A stretch of DNA of 64,000 nucleotides, taken from NCBI RefSeq assembly GCF_039535785.1, contig NZ_BAAAXV010000001.1, positions 1,116,001 through 1,180,000 on the forward strand, in the 5' to 3' direction. Below the pieces are notes generated by a model that worked only from the letters and a program-made list of their open reading frames with translations, did not search any database and had not been told where the DNA came from. This document shows positions 8,859 to 18,050 of this stretch, piece after piece. Within the stretch, counting starts at the first letter, position 1; the number at the start of each line of letters is the position of its first letter. A program made the position numbers and the translations under genes. This DNA comes from Nonomuraea helvata (GTDB lineage Bacteria > Actinomycetota > Actinomycetes > Streptosporangiales > Streptosporangiaceae).

Positions 8859-9359
8859 CTAACTCTGGTTGAAGAACCCGCGTTCCGCGATTCGGGCCTT
8901 GTCCTCGGCGGTCACCTCGACATTGGCAGGGGACAACAGGAACACCTTGTTGGTAACACGTTCAATGCTGCCATGTAGTCCAAAGACCAGACCTGCCGCG
9001 AAATCGACAAGCCGCTTGGCGTCACTGTCAACCATCTCGGTCAAGTTCATGATGACCGGGGTGCCGTCGCGGAAGTGCTCGCCGATGGTGCGCGCCTCGT
9101 TGTACGTCCGGGGGTGGAGGGTCGTGATGCGGGCCAGATCGGTCGTACGGCGTTCCAGGACGGCCGCGGCGGGTCTCGGCGCGGGGACCCCCGCGTCGAC
9201 CTCGTCGTCGCGCTCCTGGACCGCCACGGGACGCTCCTCGCCGGTGCGCTGCACCTCGTCCTCGTAGGCGTACTCGTCCGTGTACGTCTCATATCTCTCG
9301 TAGCGGTCGTCCTCCACGAGACCGAGGTAGACCGCCATCTTGCGCATCGCGCCGGCCAT
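8859..9359 (-). CDS. sepF: Cell division protein SepF
   Basis: SepF binds the FtsZ C-terminal peptide and the membrane, anchoring the Z ring in bacteria that lack FtsA; no ftsA is seen here. 166 residues: N-terminal membrane-binding amphipathic segment ([14 protein letters not shown]), acidic Tyr/Glu linker (about 20-75), then the SepF core ([20 protein letters not shown], then [34 protein letters not shown]) and a short tail. ATG 9359 is used; an internal ATG gives MRKMAVYLG. The partner peptide LDVPDFLK is present at the FtsZ C-terminus encoded upstream. Confidence 0.96.
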   Translation of the reverse strand: MAGAMRKMAVYLGLVEDDRYERYETYTDEYAYEDEVQRTGEERPVAVQERDDEVDAGVPAPRPAAAVLERRTTDLARITTLHPRTYNEARTIGEHFRDGTPVIMNLTEMVDSDAKRLVDFAAGLVFGLHGSIERVTNKVFLLSPANVEVTAEDKARIAERGFFNQS

Positions 9360-9499
9360 CGCTGCGTCGTCCTCCTGCTCCTGGTCGCACTCGCTCGGGG
9401 TCCGTCGCCGGCGCCCGAGGCGGTAGCCGTACCCCCTTGGAGCTCACCGCTGATCGACCTCTACTTGGTCGTGGGCCTGGAGACCCACTTGAGGGGACA

Positions 9500-10192
9500 T
9501 TACCTGACGAAGGGCTTGCGACGGCCGAGCAACGCCGTACCGACGCGCACGTGTGTCGCGCCGTACGCGATGGCTTCCGTGAGGTCTTCGCTCATTCCGG
9601 CCGAAATCATCGTCGCGCGCGGGTGCTGCTCCTCAAGACGCGTGGCCACCTCGCGCAGCCGGGCGAACGCCTTGGCGGGCTCCTCGTGCAGCGGTGCCAC
9701 CGCCATGACGCCGCCGAGCCACACGCCCTCGGTCAGAGCCACCTCGTCGGCCAGTTCCAGCACGTCGGCGGGACGGGCGCCGCCTCTGGAGGGGTCGTCG
9801 TCGAGCGCGACCTGGATGAGGCAGCCGATCCTGCGGCCCTGGCGGACCGCCTCCTTGCTGATCGCCTCCACCAGCCGCAGGCGGTCCACCGAGTGGATCA
9901 CGTCGGCGTACGAGACGACGGAGCGGACCTTGTTCGTCTGGAGCTGGCCGACGAAGTGCCAGGTCAGCGCCAGCTCGGCGAGCTCCTGCGCCTTGGGCGC
10001 GGCCTCCTGGTCGCGGTTCTCGCCGATGTCGCGCACGCCCAGCTCCGCCAGGATCCGCACGTCCTCGGCCGGACGGGTCTTGGTGACGGCGATCAGCGTG
10101 ACCTCGCCGCGGTCGCGCCCCACCGCGCGGCAGGCCGCCGCGATGCGCGCGTCGACCTCGGCGAGCCCGGCCGCGATCTCGTCCCTTCTCAC
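9500..10192 (-). CDS. YggS/PLPBP family pyridoxal-phosphate homeostasis protein
   Basis: 230-residue PLP-binding alanine-racemase-like barrel without racemase activity; it buffers PLP and affects amino-acid pools (family knowledge). The PLP lysine is K38 in TLIAVTKTRP. Further conserved blocks are IGENRDQEA, WHFVGQLQTNK, IHSVDRLRL, GCLIQVAL, ISAGMSEDL and THVRVGTALLG. GTG 10192 is the start, with AAGGGAG 5-6 nt upstream; a longer frame exists without family-like sequence. It sits directly between ftsZ and sepF. In Streptomyces a pgeF/YlmD gene separates ftsZ from this gene; here the gap is only about 100 nt, so that gene is absent from this position. Confidence 0.93.
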   Translation of the reverse strand: MRRDEIAAGLAEVDARIAAACRAVGRDRGEVTLIAVTKTRPAEDVRILAELGVRDIGENRDQEAAPKAQELAELALTWHFVGQLQTNKVRSVVSYADVIHSVDRLRLVEAISKEAVRQGRRIGCLIQVALDDDPSRGGARPADVLELADEVALTEGVWLGGVMAVAPLHEEPAKAFARLREVATRLEEQHPRATMISAGMSEDLTEAIAYGATHVRVGTALLGRRKPFVR

Positions 10193-10292
10193 GTGAGTCT
10201 CCCTTTCGCTGCAGACCGGCCCAGGGTACGCGCTCGCGTACACGACGGCGCCGCTCCCGGATCCTGCCGGGGAGCGGCGTCAGGCGGCCGGG

Positions 10293-11792
10293 CTATTTGA
10301 GGAAGTCGGGGACGTCGAGCTCCTCCTCCTGCTCCTCGAAGATCACCCTGGGACGTTTGGCGGGCTCCGACATGCGGGAGGTGATGGGCGTGGGCGGGTT
10401 GGCGGGCTCGGGCGTGGGCCGGGGGATCGAGACGGGGCCGGACGGCTCGTCGGCGACGGGCTCGGCGTCCGCGGGCTCGGGAAGCTGCACCGACTCCACC
10501 GGCCGCACCGGCTCGGGACGCGGCGGCTCCGGACGGGGCTCGGGGCGCGGCTCGGGCCTGAACTCGGCGCGCGGCTCCGGACGGGGCTCAGGACGCGGCT
10601 CGGGCCTGAACTCGGCACGCGGCTCCGGACGGGGCTCGGCGCGGAAGTCGGAGCGCGGCTCGGGCCTGAAGTCGCCGCGCGGCTCCGGACGCACCTCAGC
10701 GCGCGGCTCAGGGCGCAGCGGCGGCTGCTCCGACTTCACGCTGGGGGACGCGACGCTCGGCCGCGCAGGAGCCGACGGAGGCGGCGCGGCGGGCTGCGCG
10801 GCGGGACGGCTCACCGGACGGGGCAGCGGCTTCTCCACCGGCGGCGGCACGTCGTCGAAGCCGGCCGCGATCACCGTCACGCGCACCTCGTCGCCGAGCG
10901 CGTCGTCGATGACCGTACCGAAGATGATGTTGGCGTCGGGCGCGGCCGCCATGGACACCAGCTGCGCGGCCTCGTTGATCTCGAACAGCCCCAGGTCGGA
11001 GCCGCCCGCGATCGACAGCAGCACGCCGTGGGCGCCGTCGATGCTGGCCTCCAGCAGCGGGCTGGAGACGGCCATCTCGGCCGCCGCCACCGAGCGGTCG
11101 TCGCCGCGGGCGTGGCCGATGCCCATGAGCGCCGAACCGGCGCCCGACATGACCGACTTGACGTCGGCGAAGTCGAGGTTGATCAGGCCAGGAGTGGTGA
11201 TGAGGTCGGTGATGCCCTGGACACCCGAGAGCAGCACCTGGTCGGCCGCCTTGAACGCGTCGAGCACGCTCACCTGCCGGTCGGAGATCGACAGCAGGCG
11301 GTCGTTGGGGATCACGATCAGCGTGTCGACCTCGTCGCGCAGCGTCTCGATGCCGGCTTCGGCCTGCATGGCCCTGCGCCGCCCCTCGAAGCTGAACGGC
11401 CTGGTCACGACGCCGATGGTGAGCGCACCGAGCGACCTGGCGATGTTGGCCACGACGGGCGCGCCGCCCGTGCCGGTGCCACCGCCCTCGCCGGCCGTGA
11501 CGAAGACCATGTCGGCCCCCTTGAGGACCTCCTCGATCTCCTCACGGTGGTCCTCGGCCGCCTTGCGCCCCACGTCGGGGTTGGCGCCGGCGCCCAGTCC
11601 GCGCGTGAGCTCACGGCCCACGTCGAGTTTCACATCGGCGTCACTCATCAGCAGCGCCTGGGCGTCGGTGTTGATGGCGATGAACTCGACGCCCTTGAGT
11701 CCCTCCTCGATCATCCGGTTGACGGCGTTTACTCCGCCGCCGCCGATGCCGACGACCTTGATGACCGCGAGGTAGTTCTGCGGTGCTGCCAC
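10293..11792 (-). CDS. ftsZ: Cell division protein FtsZ with RPEP-repeat linker
   Basis: Tubulin-like GTPase that forms the Z ring. 499 residues, longer than the roughly 400 of Streptomyces FtsZ because of the linker. The tubulin signature GGGTGTGG lies at about 103-110 and the T7 loop region [11 protein letters not shown] at about 205-215; the globular core ends near residue 313 (VIAAGFDD). A linker of about 170 residues follows, Pro/Arg/Glu-rich with RPEPR repeats (about 360-429), ending in the SepF-binding peptide [11 protein letters not shown] 11792 ([20 protein letters not shown]) is chosen because it matches relatives and has GAAAGG 9 nt upstream; the frame is open to ATG 11825. Preceded by a 290-nt region with an inverted-repeat element that probably contains its own promoter. 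Confidence 0.97.
   Translation of the reverse strand: MAAPQNYLAVIKVVGIGGGGVNAVNRMIEEGLKGVEFIAINTDAQALLMSDADVKLDVGRELTRGLGAGANPDVGRKAAEDHREEIEEVLKGADMVFVTAGEGGGTGTGGAPVVANIARSLGALTIGVVTRPFSFEGRRRAMQAEAGIETLRDEVDTLIVIPNDRLLSISDRQVSVLDAFKAADQVLLSGVQGITDLITTPGLINLDFADVKSVMSGAGSALMGIGHARGDDRSVAAAEMAVSSPLLEASIDGAHGVLLSIAGGSDLGLFEINEAAQLVSMAAAPDANIIFGTVIDDALGDEVRVTVIAAGFDDVPPPVEKPLPRPVSRPAAQPAAPPPSAPARPSVASPSVKSEQPPLRPEPRAEVRPEPRGDFRPEPRSDFRAEPRPEPRAEFRPEPRPEPRPEPRAEFRPEPRPEPRPEPPRPEPVRPVESVQLPEPADAEPVADEPSGPVSIPRPTPEPANPPTPITSRMSEPAKRPRVIFEEQEEELDVPDFLK
10506..10715 (-). repeat. RPEP-encoding repeat tract in ftsZ
   Basis: About 210 bp of imperfect GGCTCSGGACG-type repeats encode runs of RPEPR with AEF/GDF/SDF interruptions in the FtsZ linker. 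Higher-order copies ([16 protein letters not shown]) repeat almost exactly, indicating recent slippage or unequal exchange. Confidence 0.85.
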
Positions 11793-11825
11793 GACGAGGG
11801 GCCTTTCCGCTCGTTGACTTGCCAT

Positions 11826-12116
11826 TTCGGTGCGGATTGTCTCCGCTTTTTCTCACTTCGGGTAACTCTCAACCTCAGGTTGAGATTTAGATTTATGTCA
11901 ACCTGAGGATTGATACGGACAGTAGGAGTCCCCTGCCTGGCGGGTCAACTAACCGCGCCGCAAGCACGTCCGGCGTGTCGCGGGCTGTCCGTTTCGCTCC
12001 GAAGTCGCGCCTGGTCGGGGGCTCCTGCGCCCGACGTACGACTTAAGGCTCTCACGCCGTGACCCCCACCTCGCACAAGCTCGGCCATGCCTTGCCGCGG
12101 ACTTGCCCACTCTTGA
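11826..12116 (-). promoter_or_regulatory. ftsQ-ftsZ intergenic region with paired TCAACCT inverted repeats
   Basis: The 291-nt gap holds a perfect 15-nt palindrome TCAACCTCAGGTTGA (11869-11883) and a related imperfect copy TCAACCTGAGGATTGA (11898-11913), about 29 nt centre to centre. On the minus strand a TTGACA (-35-like) falls inside the second element, followed by an AT-rich TAAATCTAAATCTC stretch, very AT-rich for this genome. It sits about 80-120 nt before the ftsZ start, so a developmentally or division-regulated ftsZ promoter with a dimeric regulator site is likely (inference). I could not assign a convincing -10. The rest of the gap (11914-12116) shows no gene. Confidence 0.5.
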
Positions 12117-12794
12117 TCACTTCAGCGTCACGACATCCGGTGAGCTGACGTCATACACCGTTGCTTTCTCACGTTTGAGCAGGGAAGTGAGGATGCGGCC
12201 CTTCTCCTCGGAGCGGTCGGCGCCGCCCCAGATGACGGTGCGCCCGTCGGACAGCTTCAAGGTCACCCCTTCGGCCGTTCCGGCGCGTACCTCTCTCAGC
12301 TTGGGCGCCACTTCGCCGGGGACCGCCTGGATGACCTGGAGCGCCGCCATCGTGGCCGGGTCGCCCGTCGCCGGCGTGTCGACCTTGAGCACCGGCAGCA
12401 TGAACGGCGCCGCGGACTTGACCTCGATCACCACGCCCTGCTTGTCGACGACCGCGAACTTGCCGCCCGCCGGGATCGCGGCGACGGGCTCGCGTTCGAC
12501 CACCTCGATCTTGAGCGTGCCCGGCCAGATCCGGTCCACCTTGGCGCCGGCGAGCTGTCTGATGCCCAGGACGCGGTGCTGGACGTCGGCGAGGTCCACG
12601 GTGGCGAGGGGATGCAGATCGGCCACGCCGGCCTGCTGCTTGATGCGCTCGCTGGGCACTGTGAGATTTCCCACGATCTCTATCGAGCGCACCCCGAGGA
12701 CGGGCGAGAAGAACACCAGCCAGGCGGCCGAGCCCACCACTCCCGCCGTGAGCAGCACCAGGAACGCCGTACGTGCCTTCATCGCCCTCCCCAT
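12117..12794 (-). CDS. ftsQ: Cell division protein FtsQ
   Basis: Bitopic divisome protein linking FtsL and the FtsB-like partner to FtsW/FtsI. 225 residues: short basic N-terminus, one TM (about 10-30, FLVLLTAGVVGSAAWLVFF), a POTRA domain starting VRSIEIVGNLTVPSERI (about 36-105), then the FtsQ beta domain (VVEREPVAAIPAGGKFAVVDKQGVVI). Position between murC and ftsZ is diagnostic. The start MGRAMKAR (12794) is used; an ATG four codons later has GGGGAGG only 3 nt upstream, so 12794 is preferred. Confidence 0.93.
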   Translation of the reverse strand: MGRAMKARTAFLVLLTAGVVGSAAWLVFFSPVLGVRSIEIVGNLTVPSERIKQQAGVADLHPLATVDLADVQHRVLGIRQLAGAKVDRIWPGTLKIEVVEREPVAAIPAGGKFAVVDKQGVVIEVKSAAPFMLPVLKVDTPATGDPATMAALQVIQAVPGEVAPKLREVRAGTAEGVTLKLSDGRTVIWGGADRSEEKGRILTSLLKREKATVYDVSSPDVVTLK

Positions 12795-12926
12795 GCCGGC
12801 CCCTGCGCGTCGGCACAGAACCTACGCCGATCGCGCGCCATAACACCGCACGCCACGCCCAACGGACGGGACGCCGCGATCGCGGCACTCCCGCCGCCTT
12901 GAGGCTCTTCCCCGGAACGCCGGCCG

Positions 12927-14327
12927 TCAGGAGGAAAGGCGGGCCACGATCTGCGGCCCGAGCTCCGTGACGTCGCCCGCGCCCATGGTGAGCACGATGT
13001 CGCCGGGCCGCGCACGTTCGGCCACCAACGCGGGCACCGTGGCCCGGTCGGGTGCGTACGCGACCCGCTCGGGAGGCAGCGGCACCCGCCCGGCCACCAT
13101 CGCCCCCGAGACCCCCGGCTCGGGGTCCTCACGGGCCCCGTAGACGTCGAGCACGATGGCCTCGTCGGCCAGCCCGAGCGCCGCGCCGAACTCGTCGGCG
13201 AAGAAGCGGGTGCGCGAGTAGAGGTGCGGCTGGAAGACCGCGATGACCCGGCCGTCGCCGGAGTAGGAGGCGACCACGTCACGGGCGGCCCTCAGGTCGG
13301 CGGCCAGCTCCGTCGGGTGGTGCGCGTAGCTGTCGAACACCGCGATGCCGCCGGCCTCCCCCTTGGCCTCGAAGCGCCGCTTGGCCCCCGTGAAGGCGCC
13401 GAGGCCCTGCCTGATCTCCTCGAACGGCAGCCCCAGCTCGTCGGCCACGGCGATCACCGCGGTGGCGTTGAGCGCGTTGTGCGCGCCGGGCACGGCCAGC
13501 CGCACGTCGCCCCGGCCCTCGACGTCGAAGACCGTGCCGAACCCGTCCGGCCTGATCCCGCTCACGCGGTAGTCCTCGCCCTGGAGGCCGTACGTCTTGA
13601 CCCGCAGCCCCCGCTCGCGCGCCCGGCGAGCCAGCTCGGCCGCGCCCGGGTCGTCGGCGCAGGTGATGAGCAGCGAGCCGACCCGGTCGGCGAACCTGGC
13701 GAAGCTGTCGTGCACGGCCCGCGGGTCGCCGTAGTTGTCGAGGTGGTCGGCCTCGACGTTGGTCACCACGGCGATGTCGGGCGCCAGCATGAGGAACGAG
13801 CCGTCGCTCTCGTCGGCCTCGGCCACGAACACCTGCCCCTGACCGTCGTCGGCGCCGAGCCCGGTGGTGACGAGCTGGCCGCCCACGCAGTAGGACGGGT
13901 CGGCCCCGCACTTCTGCAGCGCCACGGTCAGCATCGAGGTGGTGGTCGTCTTGCCGTGGGTGCCCGCGATGGCCACCGCGGTGCGCCCGGCCATGACGGA
14001 GGCCAGCGCGGCGGCCCGCGGGATGATCCGCACCCCCTGCTTGAGCGCCTCGCCCAGCTCGGGGTTGGAGTCGCGGATGGCGGTCGAGACGACCACGGTG
14101 TCGACGTCTTTCACGTGCGAGGCGGCATGGCCGATGTGGATGGTGGCGCCCAGCTCGCGCAGCTCGGTGATCAGCTCGGAGCTGCGCGCGTCGCTGCCCG
14201 ACACCCGAACGCCGCGTTTGAGCAGGATGCGGGCGATGCCCGACATTCCCGCGCCGCCGATGCCGATGAAGTGCACCCGCCCCAGGTCCGCTACGGCGAC
14301 GGGATCGACCAGCTTGACGAGACTCAT
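12927..14327 (-). CDS. murC: UDP-N-acetylmuramate--L-alanine ligase
   Basis: Cytoplasmic Mur ligase adding the first residue (L-Ala) of the stem peptide to UDP-MurNAc. 466 residues. Substrate-binding Rossmann motif [12 protein letters not shown] (about 19-30); ATP loop [10 protein letters not shown] (121-130); central-domain motifs [12 protein letters not shown] and [15 protein letters not shown]-terminal domain [15 protein letters not shown] and FQPHLYSRT. The start ATG 14327 overlaps the murG stop by 4 nt (ATGA), indicating translational coupling; a long open extension upstream lies inside murG and is not used. Confidence 0.96.
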   Translation of the reverse strand: MSLVKLVDPVAVADLGRVHFIGIGGAGMSGIARILLKRGVRVSGSDARSSELITELRELGATIHIGHAASHVKDVDTVVVSTAIRDSNPELGEALKQGVRIIPRAAALASVMAGRTAVAIAGTHGKTTTTSMLTVALQKCGADPSYCVGGQLVTTGLGADDGQGQVFVAEADESDGSFLMLAPDIAVVTNVEADHLDNYGDPRAVHDSFARFADRVGSLLITCADDPGAAELARRARERGLRVKTYGLQGEDYRVSGIRPDGFGTVFDVEGRGDVRLAVPGAHNALNATAVIAVADELGLPFEEIRQGLGAFTGAKRRFEAKGEAGGIAVFDSYAHHPTELAADLRAARDVVASYSGDGRVIAVFQPHLYSRTRFFADEFGAALGLADEAIVLDVYGAREDPEPGVSGAMVAGRVPLPPERVAYAPDRATVPALVAERARPGDIVLTMGAGDVTELGPQIVARLSS

Positions 14328-15400
14328 CGGGCTATCTCCAACACTTTCCTGGCGAGCATGATATCGGCGTCCTTGCGTCCCAGCCTGGACGCCGCCTCGG
14401 ACATGGCGGCGACCCGCTCGGGGTCGCGGAGGATGGGGAGCACGTTGTGGATGATCCATTCGGGTGACAGGTCGGCGTCGTCGACCGTCAGGCCGCCGCC
14501 GCCCTGGACGATGCGTCCGGCGTTGATGGCCTGTTCGCCGTTGCCGTGCGGCAGCGGCACGTACGCGGCGGGCAGCCCGACCGCGGTCAGCTCCGCGCAC
14601 GTCAGCGCGCCGGCGCGGCAGAGCACGAAGTCGGCGGCCGCGTAGGCGAGGTCCATGCGGTCGACGTAGGGCAGCAGCACGTACTGCGGGTCGCCCGGCG
14701 GGGGCTCGTGGGTGACGGTGTTGTTCGGACCGAGCACGTGGAGCACCTGCACTCCCGCCCTGCGCAGCACGGGGGCGGCGGCGAGCGCGGCCTCGTTGAG
14801 CGACCTGGCCCCCTGGGAGCCGCCGAACACCAGCAGCGTCGGCCGGTCGTTCTCCAGCCCGAACCAGGAGCGCGCCTTGTCGCCCATGGACAGCCGGTCG
14901 AGGTTGACGATCTCACGGCGGATCGGGGTGCCGAGGTATTCGGCCTTGGGCAGCGTGGTGGCGGGGAAGCCGGTGAAGACGTGCTCGGTGAGCCGGGCGC
15001 CGAGCCGGTTGGCCAGCCCCGGGCGGGGATTGGCCTCGTGCACGACGATCGGCAGGCCGCGCCGCTTGGCCGCCAGGTAGGCGGGGGTCGCGACGTAGCC
15101 GCCGAAGCCGACGAGGACGTCGGCCTGGACCCGGTCGAGTATGGCGGCCGCCGCGTTGATCGCCCCTGCCAGCCTCCCCGGCACGGTGAGCAGGCTCGGG
15201 GTGATCGCCCTCGGCAGCGGCACGGCCGGCACCAGCTCCAGCTCGTAGCCCCTGGCGGGGACGAGTCTTGTCTCCAGGCCGCGTTCGGTGCCCATGCAGG
15301 TGATGCCGACGCCCTGGTCAAGATGGCGCAGCGCGTCCGCAAGGGCCAGCGCGGGCTCGATGTGCCCGGCCGTCCCCCCACCGGCGAGGACCACCCTCAT
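14324..15400 (-). CDS. murG: UDP-GlcNAc:undecaprenyl-PP-MurNAc-pentapeptide transferase
   Basis: GT28 glycosyltransferase that converts lipid I to lipid II at the inner membrane face. About 358 residues. N-terminal lipid/acceptor loop [22 protein letters not shown], second loop [14 protein letters not shown] with [12 protein letters not shown], and donor-site motifs [16 protein letters not shown] and [20 protein letters not shown] with [12 protein letters not shown] 15400 (MRVVLAGGG) is preferred because AGGGAG lies 8 nt upstream; a GTG at 15409 would put the RBS too close. Overlaps murC by 4 nt and follows ftsW closely. Confidence 0.96.
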   Translation of the reverse strand: MRVVLAGGGTAGHIEPALALADALRHLDQGVGITCMGTERGLETRLVPARGYELELVPAVPLPRAITPSLLTVPGRLAGAINAAAAILDRVQADVLVGFGGYVATPAYLAAKRRGLPIVVHEANPRPGLANRLGARLTEHVFTGFPATTLPKAEYLGTPIRREIVNLDRLSMGDKARSWFGLENDRPTLLVFGGSQGARSLNEAALAAAPVLRRAGVQVLHVLGPNNTVTHEPPPGDPQYVLLPYVDRMDLAYAAADFVLCRAGALTCAELTAVGLPAAYVPLPHGNGEQAINAGRIVQGGGGLTVDDADLSPEWIIHNVLPILRDPERVAAMSEAASRLGRKDADIMLARKVLEIAR

Positions 15401-15412
15401 CTCGGTCACTCC

Positions 15413-16690
15413 CTAACGTGTCGCTCGGCCTCTGGTCGTACCCCCCAGGCCAAGCCAGCTTAGGGCCCGGGCGGCCGGTCCGGGGCCACGAGCTGCCAAG
15501 GCTTCTCGCGCACCCGGCTCGCGTTTGGCGAACGACAGCAGCATGCCGAGCGCGGCGAGCGTGGGCAGCAGCGAGGAGCCACCGTACGAGACCAGCGGCA
15601 GGGGGATGCCGGTGATCGGCAGCACGCCGATCACGGCGCCCATGTTGACGGTCGCCTGGCCCACGATCCAGGCCACCATGGCGGCGGCGGTGAGCCTGGT
15701 GAAGGCGTCGTTGACCCGGACGGCGACCCGCAGCCCCGCGTAGCCGAGCATCCCGAACAGCGCCACCACCATCAGCGTGCCCATGAGCCCGAGCTCCTCG
15801 CCCAGGATGGCGAAGATGAAGTCGCTCTCGCCGTGCGGCAGCCAGCTCCACTTCTGCCGGCTCGCGCCGAGCCCGAGCCCGAACCAGCCGCCCGAGCCCA
15901 TCGCGATCTGCCCCTGCACGGCCTGGTATCCGGCGTTCTGGGCGTCGGCCCACGGGTTCAGATAGGCCCCGATGCGGGCCATCCGGTACGGCTCCACCTT
16001 GATCATGATGACCGCGGCGAGCACCGCCAGCCCCATGATGCCGCCGAACAGCTTCACCGGCGCCCCCACCACCCACAGCAGCGCCAGGAAGATCATGAAC
16101 AGCACCAGCGTGGTGCCCAGGTCGCGGCCGAGCATGACCAGGACGGCCATGATCGCGGTGCCGGGCATGAGCGGGATGAGCATCTGCCGCCACTCGATGC
16201 GGCCCTGCCGCGCCCGCCTGGCCAGCAGGTCGGCCCCCCACAGCACCAGCCCGAGCTTGGCCGGTTCGGACGGCTGGATGGTGAGGGAGTCGCCGATGTA
16301 GATCCACCGCTGCGCGCCCAGCTCGGACGAGCCGATGAACAGCACCATGACCAGCGCGATGATCGACAGCGCCATCATGGGGTAGCCCGCCCAGCGGAAG
16401 AACTTGACCGGCAGGCGCGAGCAGGCCCACATCAGCGGCACGCCCACCGCGGCCGACACCGACTGCTTGATGAACCACGAGAACGGGCTGCCGGTCTTCT
16501 GCAGCGCCTCGACGCTGGAGGCCGACAGCACCATCATCAGGCCGAGCGCGAGCAGCAGCGCGCTGCACATGATGATCAGGTAGTACGTGGTCAGCGGCTT
16601 GTCCAGCAGCTCCTTCAGCGTGCCGAGTTGCTCGCGCGCCCAGCTGCCCGGCCCTTCGACGGCGCGCGGCTCCTCAGCGCTCGCGCTCAC
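15413..16690 (-). CDS. ftsW: SEDS-family lipid II polymerase FtsW
   Basis: Polytopic SEDS glycosyltransferase that polymerises lipid II at the septum with FtsI. 425 residues with about ten TM helices. Conserved SEDS features: LGAQRWIYIGDSLTIQPSEPAKLGLVLW, PDLGTT-like GRDLGTTLVLFMIF, GASRQKWSWLPHGESDFIFA (catalytic Asp region) with ILGEELGLMG, and the C-terminal ITGIPLPLVSYGGSSLL. The GTG start at 16690 lies inside the last codons of murD (17-nt overlap). An extended cytoplasmic tail follows the last TM. Confidence 0.94.
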   Translation of the reverse strand: MSASAEEPRAVEGPGSWAREQLGTLKELLDKPLTTYYLIIMCSALLLALGLMMVLSASSVEALQKTGSPFSWFIKQSVSAAVGVPLMWACSRLPVKFFRWAGYPMMALSIIALVMVLFIGSSELGAQRWIYIGDSLTIQPSEPAKLGLVLWGADLLARRARQGRIEWRQMLIPLMPGTAIMAVLVMLGRDLGTTLVLFMIFLALLWVVGAPVKLFGGIMGLAVLAAVIMIKVEPYRMARIGAYLNPWADAQNAGYQAVQGQIAMGSGGWFGLGLGASRQKWSWLPHGESDFIFAILGEELGLMGTLMVVALFGMLGYAGLRVAVRVNDAFTRLTAAAMVAWIVGQATVNMGAVIGVLPITGIPLPLVSYGGSSLLPTLAALGMLLSFAKREPGAREALAARGPGPAARALSWLGLGGTTRGRATR

Positions 16691-18050
16691 GTCGCAGCCT
16701 CAGCTCGCGTACGGCGCGGGCGAAGGCCTCCCCCCGCGCGGGATAACCGGCGAACATGTCAAGCGAGGCCCCCGCCGGGGAGAGCAGCACGGTGTCCCCG
16801 GGCGAGGCCAGCCGGGCGGCTTCGGTGACGACTCTTTCCATCGCACCAGTGTCCCGATCGGCAATGTCCACGACGGGGACATTCGGCGCGTGTCGCGCGA
16901 TGGCTTGCGCGATCGCCGCGCGATCGGCGCCCAGCAGCACCGCGCCGCGCAGCCTGGGAGCCGCCTGGCGCACCAGCTCGTCGACGTCGGCGCCCTTGAG
17001 CAGACCGCCCGCCACCCACACGATCGACGGGTACGAGGCCAGCGCCGCGGCGGCGGCATGCGGATTGGTCGCCTTGGAGTCGTCGATGTAGTCGACCTCG
17101 CCGACCCTGTCGACGTGGGAGAGCCGGTGGGGGTCGGGCACGAAGTCCCGCAGGCCCTGGCGTACCGCCTCGGAGGGCACACCGAGGGAGCGGGCCAGGG
17201 CGGCGGCCGCCAGCGCGTTGGCCACGTTGTGCGGCGCGAAGGGGCGTACGTCCTCCAGCGTCGCCAGCTCCTCGGCCGCCTCCACGGGGTCGGCCACGAA
17301 CGCCCGGTCGACCAGCAGGTCCTCCACCACGCCGATCTCCCCGCGCCTGGGTACCCGCAGCGTGAACCCGACCGCTCCCGGATAGGGCGCGGCCAGCCTC
17401 GTGGCCTCGGGGTCGTCGGCGTTGTAGATCACGTGCTGGGCGCGCTCGTAGATGCGGCCCTTGGCGGCGGCGTACTCCTCCATGGAGCCGTGCCAGTCGA
17501 GGTGGTCGGGGGCCACGTTGAGGATGGCCGCGGCGTGCGGGGCCAGCGTGCTGGACCAGTGGAGCTGGAAGCTGGACAGCTCGACGGCCAGCGCGTCGTA
17601 CGGCTCGGCGACGGCCCGCACGACGGGGACGCCCACGTTCCCGACGGCCAGGGCCTTGCGGCCGGCGGCGAGCAGGATCGAGGTGAGCATGCGCACGGCG
17701 GTGGTCTTGCCGTTGGTGCCGGTCAGCGCGAGCCACGGCGCCGCCTGAGCGGGCCGCAGCCGCCAGGCGAGCTCGACCTCCCCCACCACCTCGACGCCCG
17801 CCTCCAGCGCGGCGGCGATCAGCGGGTGGTGCGGCGCCCAGCCGGTGGTGACCAGCCGCGCCGCACCCTCCGGCACCTCCATCGCCCCGAAGCGGGTCTC
17901 CACGCCCACCGCGGCCAGCTCGGCGGCCGCGGCGAGCTGGCGCTCGCCCTCCACCGCCTCCACGACCACGACCCGCTCGCCACGCTCGGCCAGGACCCTG
18001 GCCACGGCGGTGCCGGAGACGCCGAGCCCGGCCACGCACGTCACGCTCAT
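16674..18050 (-). CDS. murD: UDP-N-acetylmuramoyl-L-alanine--D-glutamate ligase
   Basis: Mur ligase adding D-Glu to UDP-MurNAc-L-Ala. 458 residues. N-terminal VAGLGVSGTAVARVL; ATP loop LTGTNGKTTAVRM (P-loop residues 111-117); NVGVPV, ELSSFQLHW and LNVAPDHLDWHGSMEEY in the central domain; YIDDSKATNPHAA and LLSPAGASLDMFAGYPARGEAF in the C-terminal domain, all MurD-specific. ATG 18050 overlaps the mraY stop by 4 nt (ATGA); the frame stays open far upstream across mraY but that part is antisense-like composition, not protein. Confidence 0.96.
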   Translation of the reverse strand: MSVTCVAGLGVSGTAVARVLAERGERVVVVEAVEGERQLAAAAELAAVGVETRFGAMEVPEGAARLVTTGWAPHHPLIAAALEAGVEVVGEVELAWRLRPAQAAPWLALTGTNGKTTAVRMLTSILLAAGRKALAVGNVGVPVVRAVAEPYDALAVELSSFQLHWSSTLAPHAAAILNVAPDHLDWHGSMEEYAAAKGRIYERAQHVIYNADDPEATRLAAPYPGAVGFTLRVPRRGEIGVVEDLLVDRAFVADPVEAAEELATLEDVRPFAPHNVANALAAAALARSLGVPSEAVRQGLRDFVPDPHRLSHVDRVGEVDYIDDSKATNPHAAAAALASYPSIVWVAGGLLKGADVDELVRQAAPRLRGAVLLGADRAAIAQAIARHAPNVPVVDIADRDTGAMERVVTEAARLASPGDTVLLSPAGASLDMFAGYPARGEAFARAVRELRLRRERER

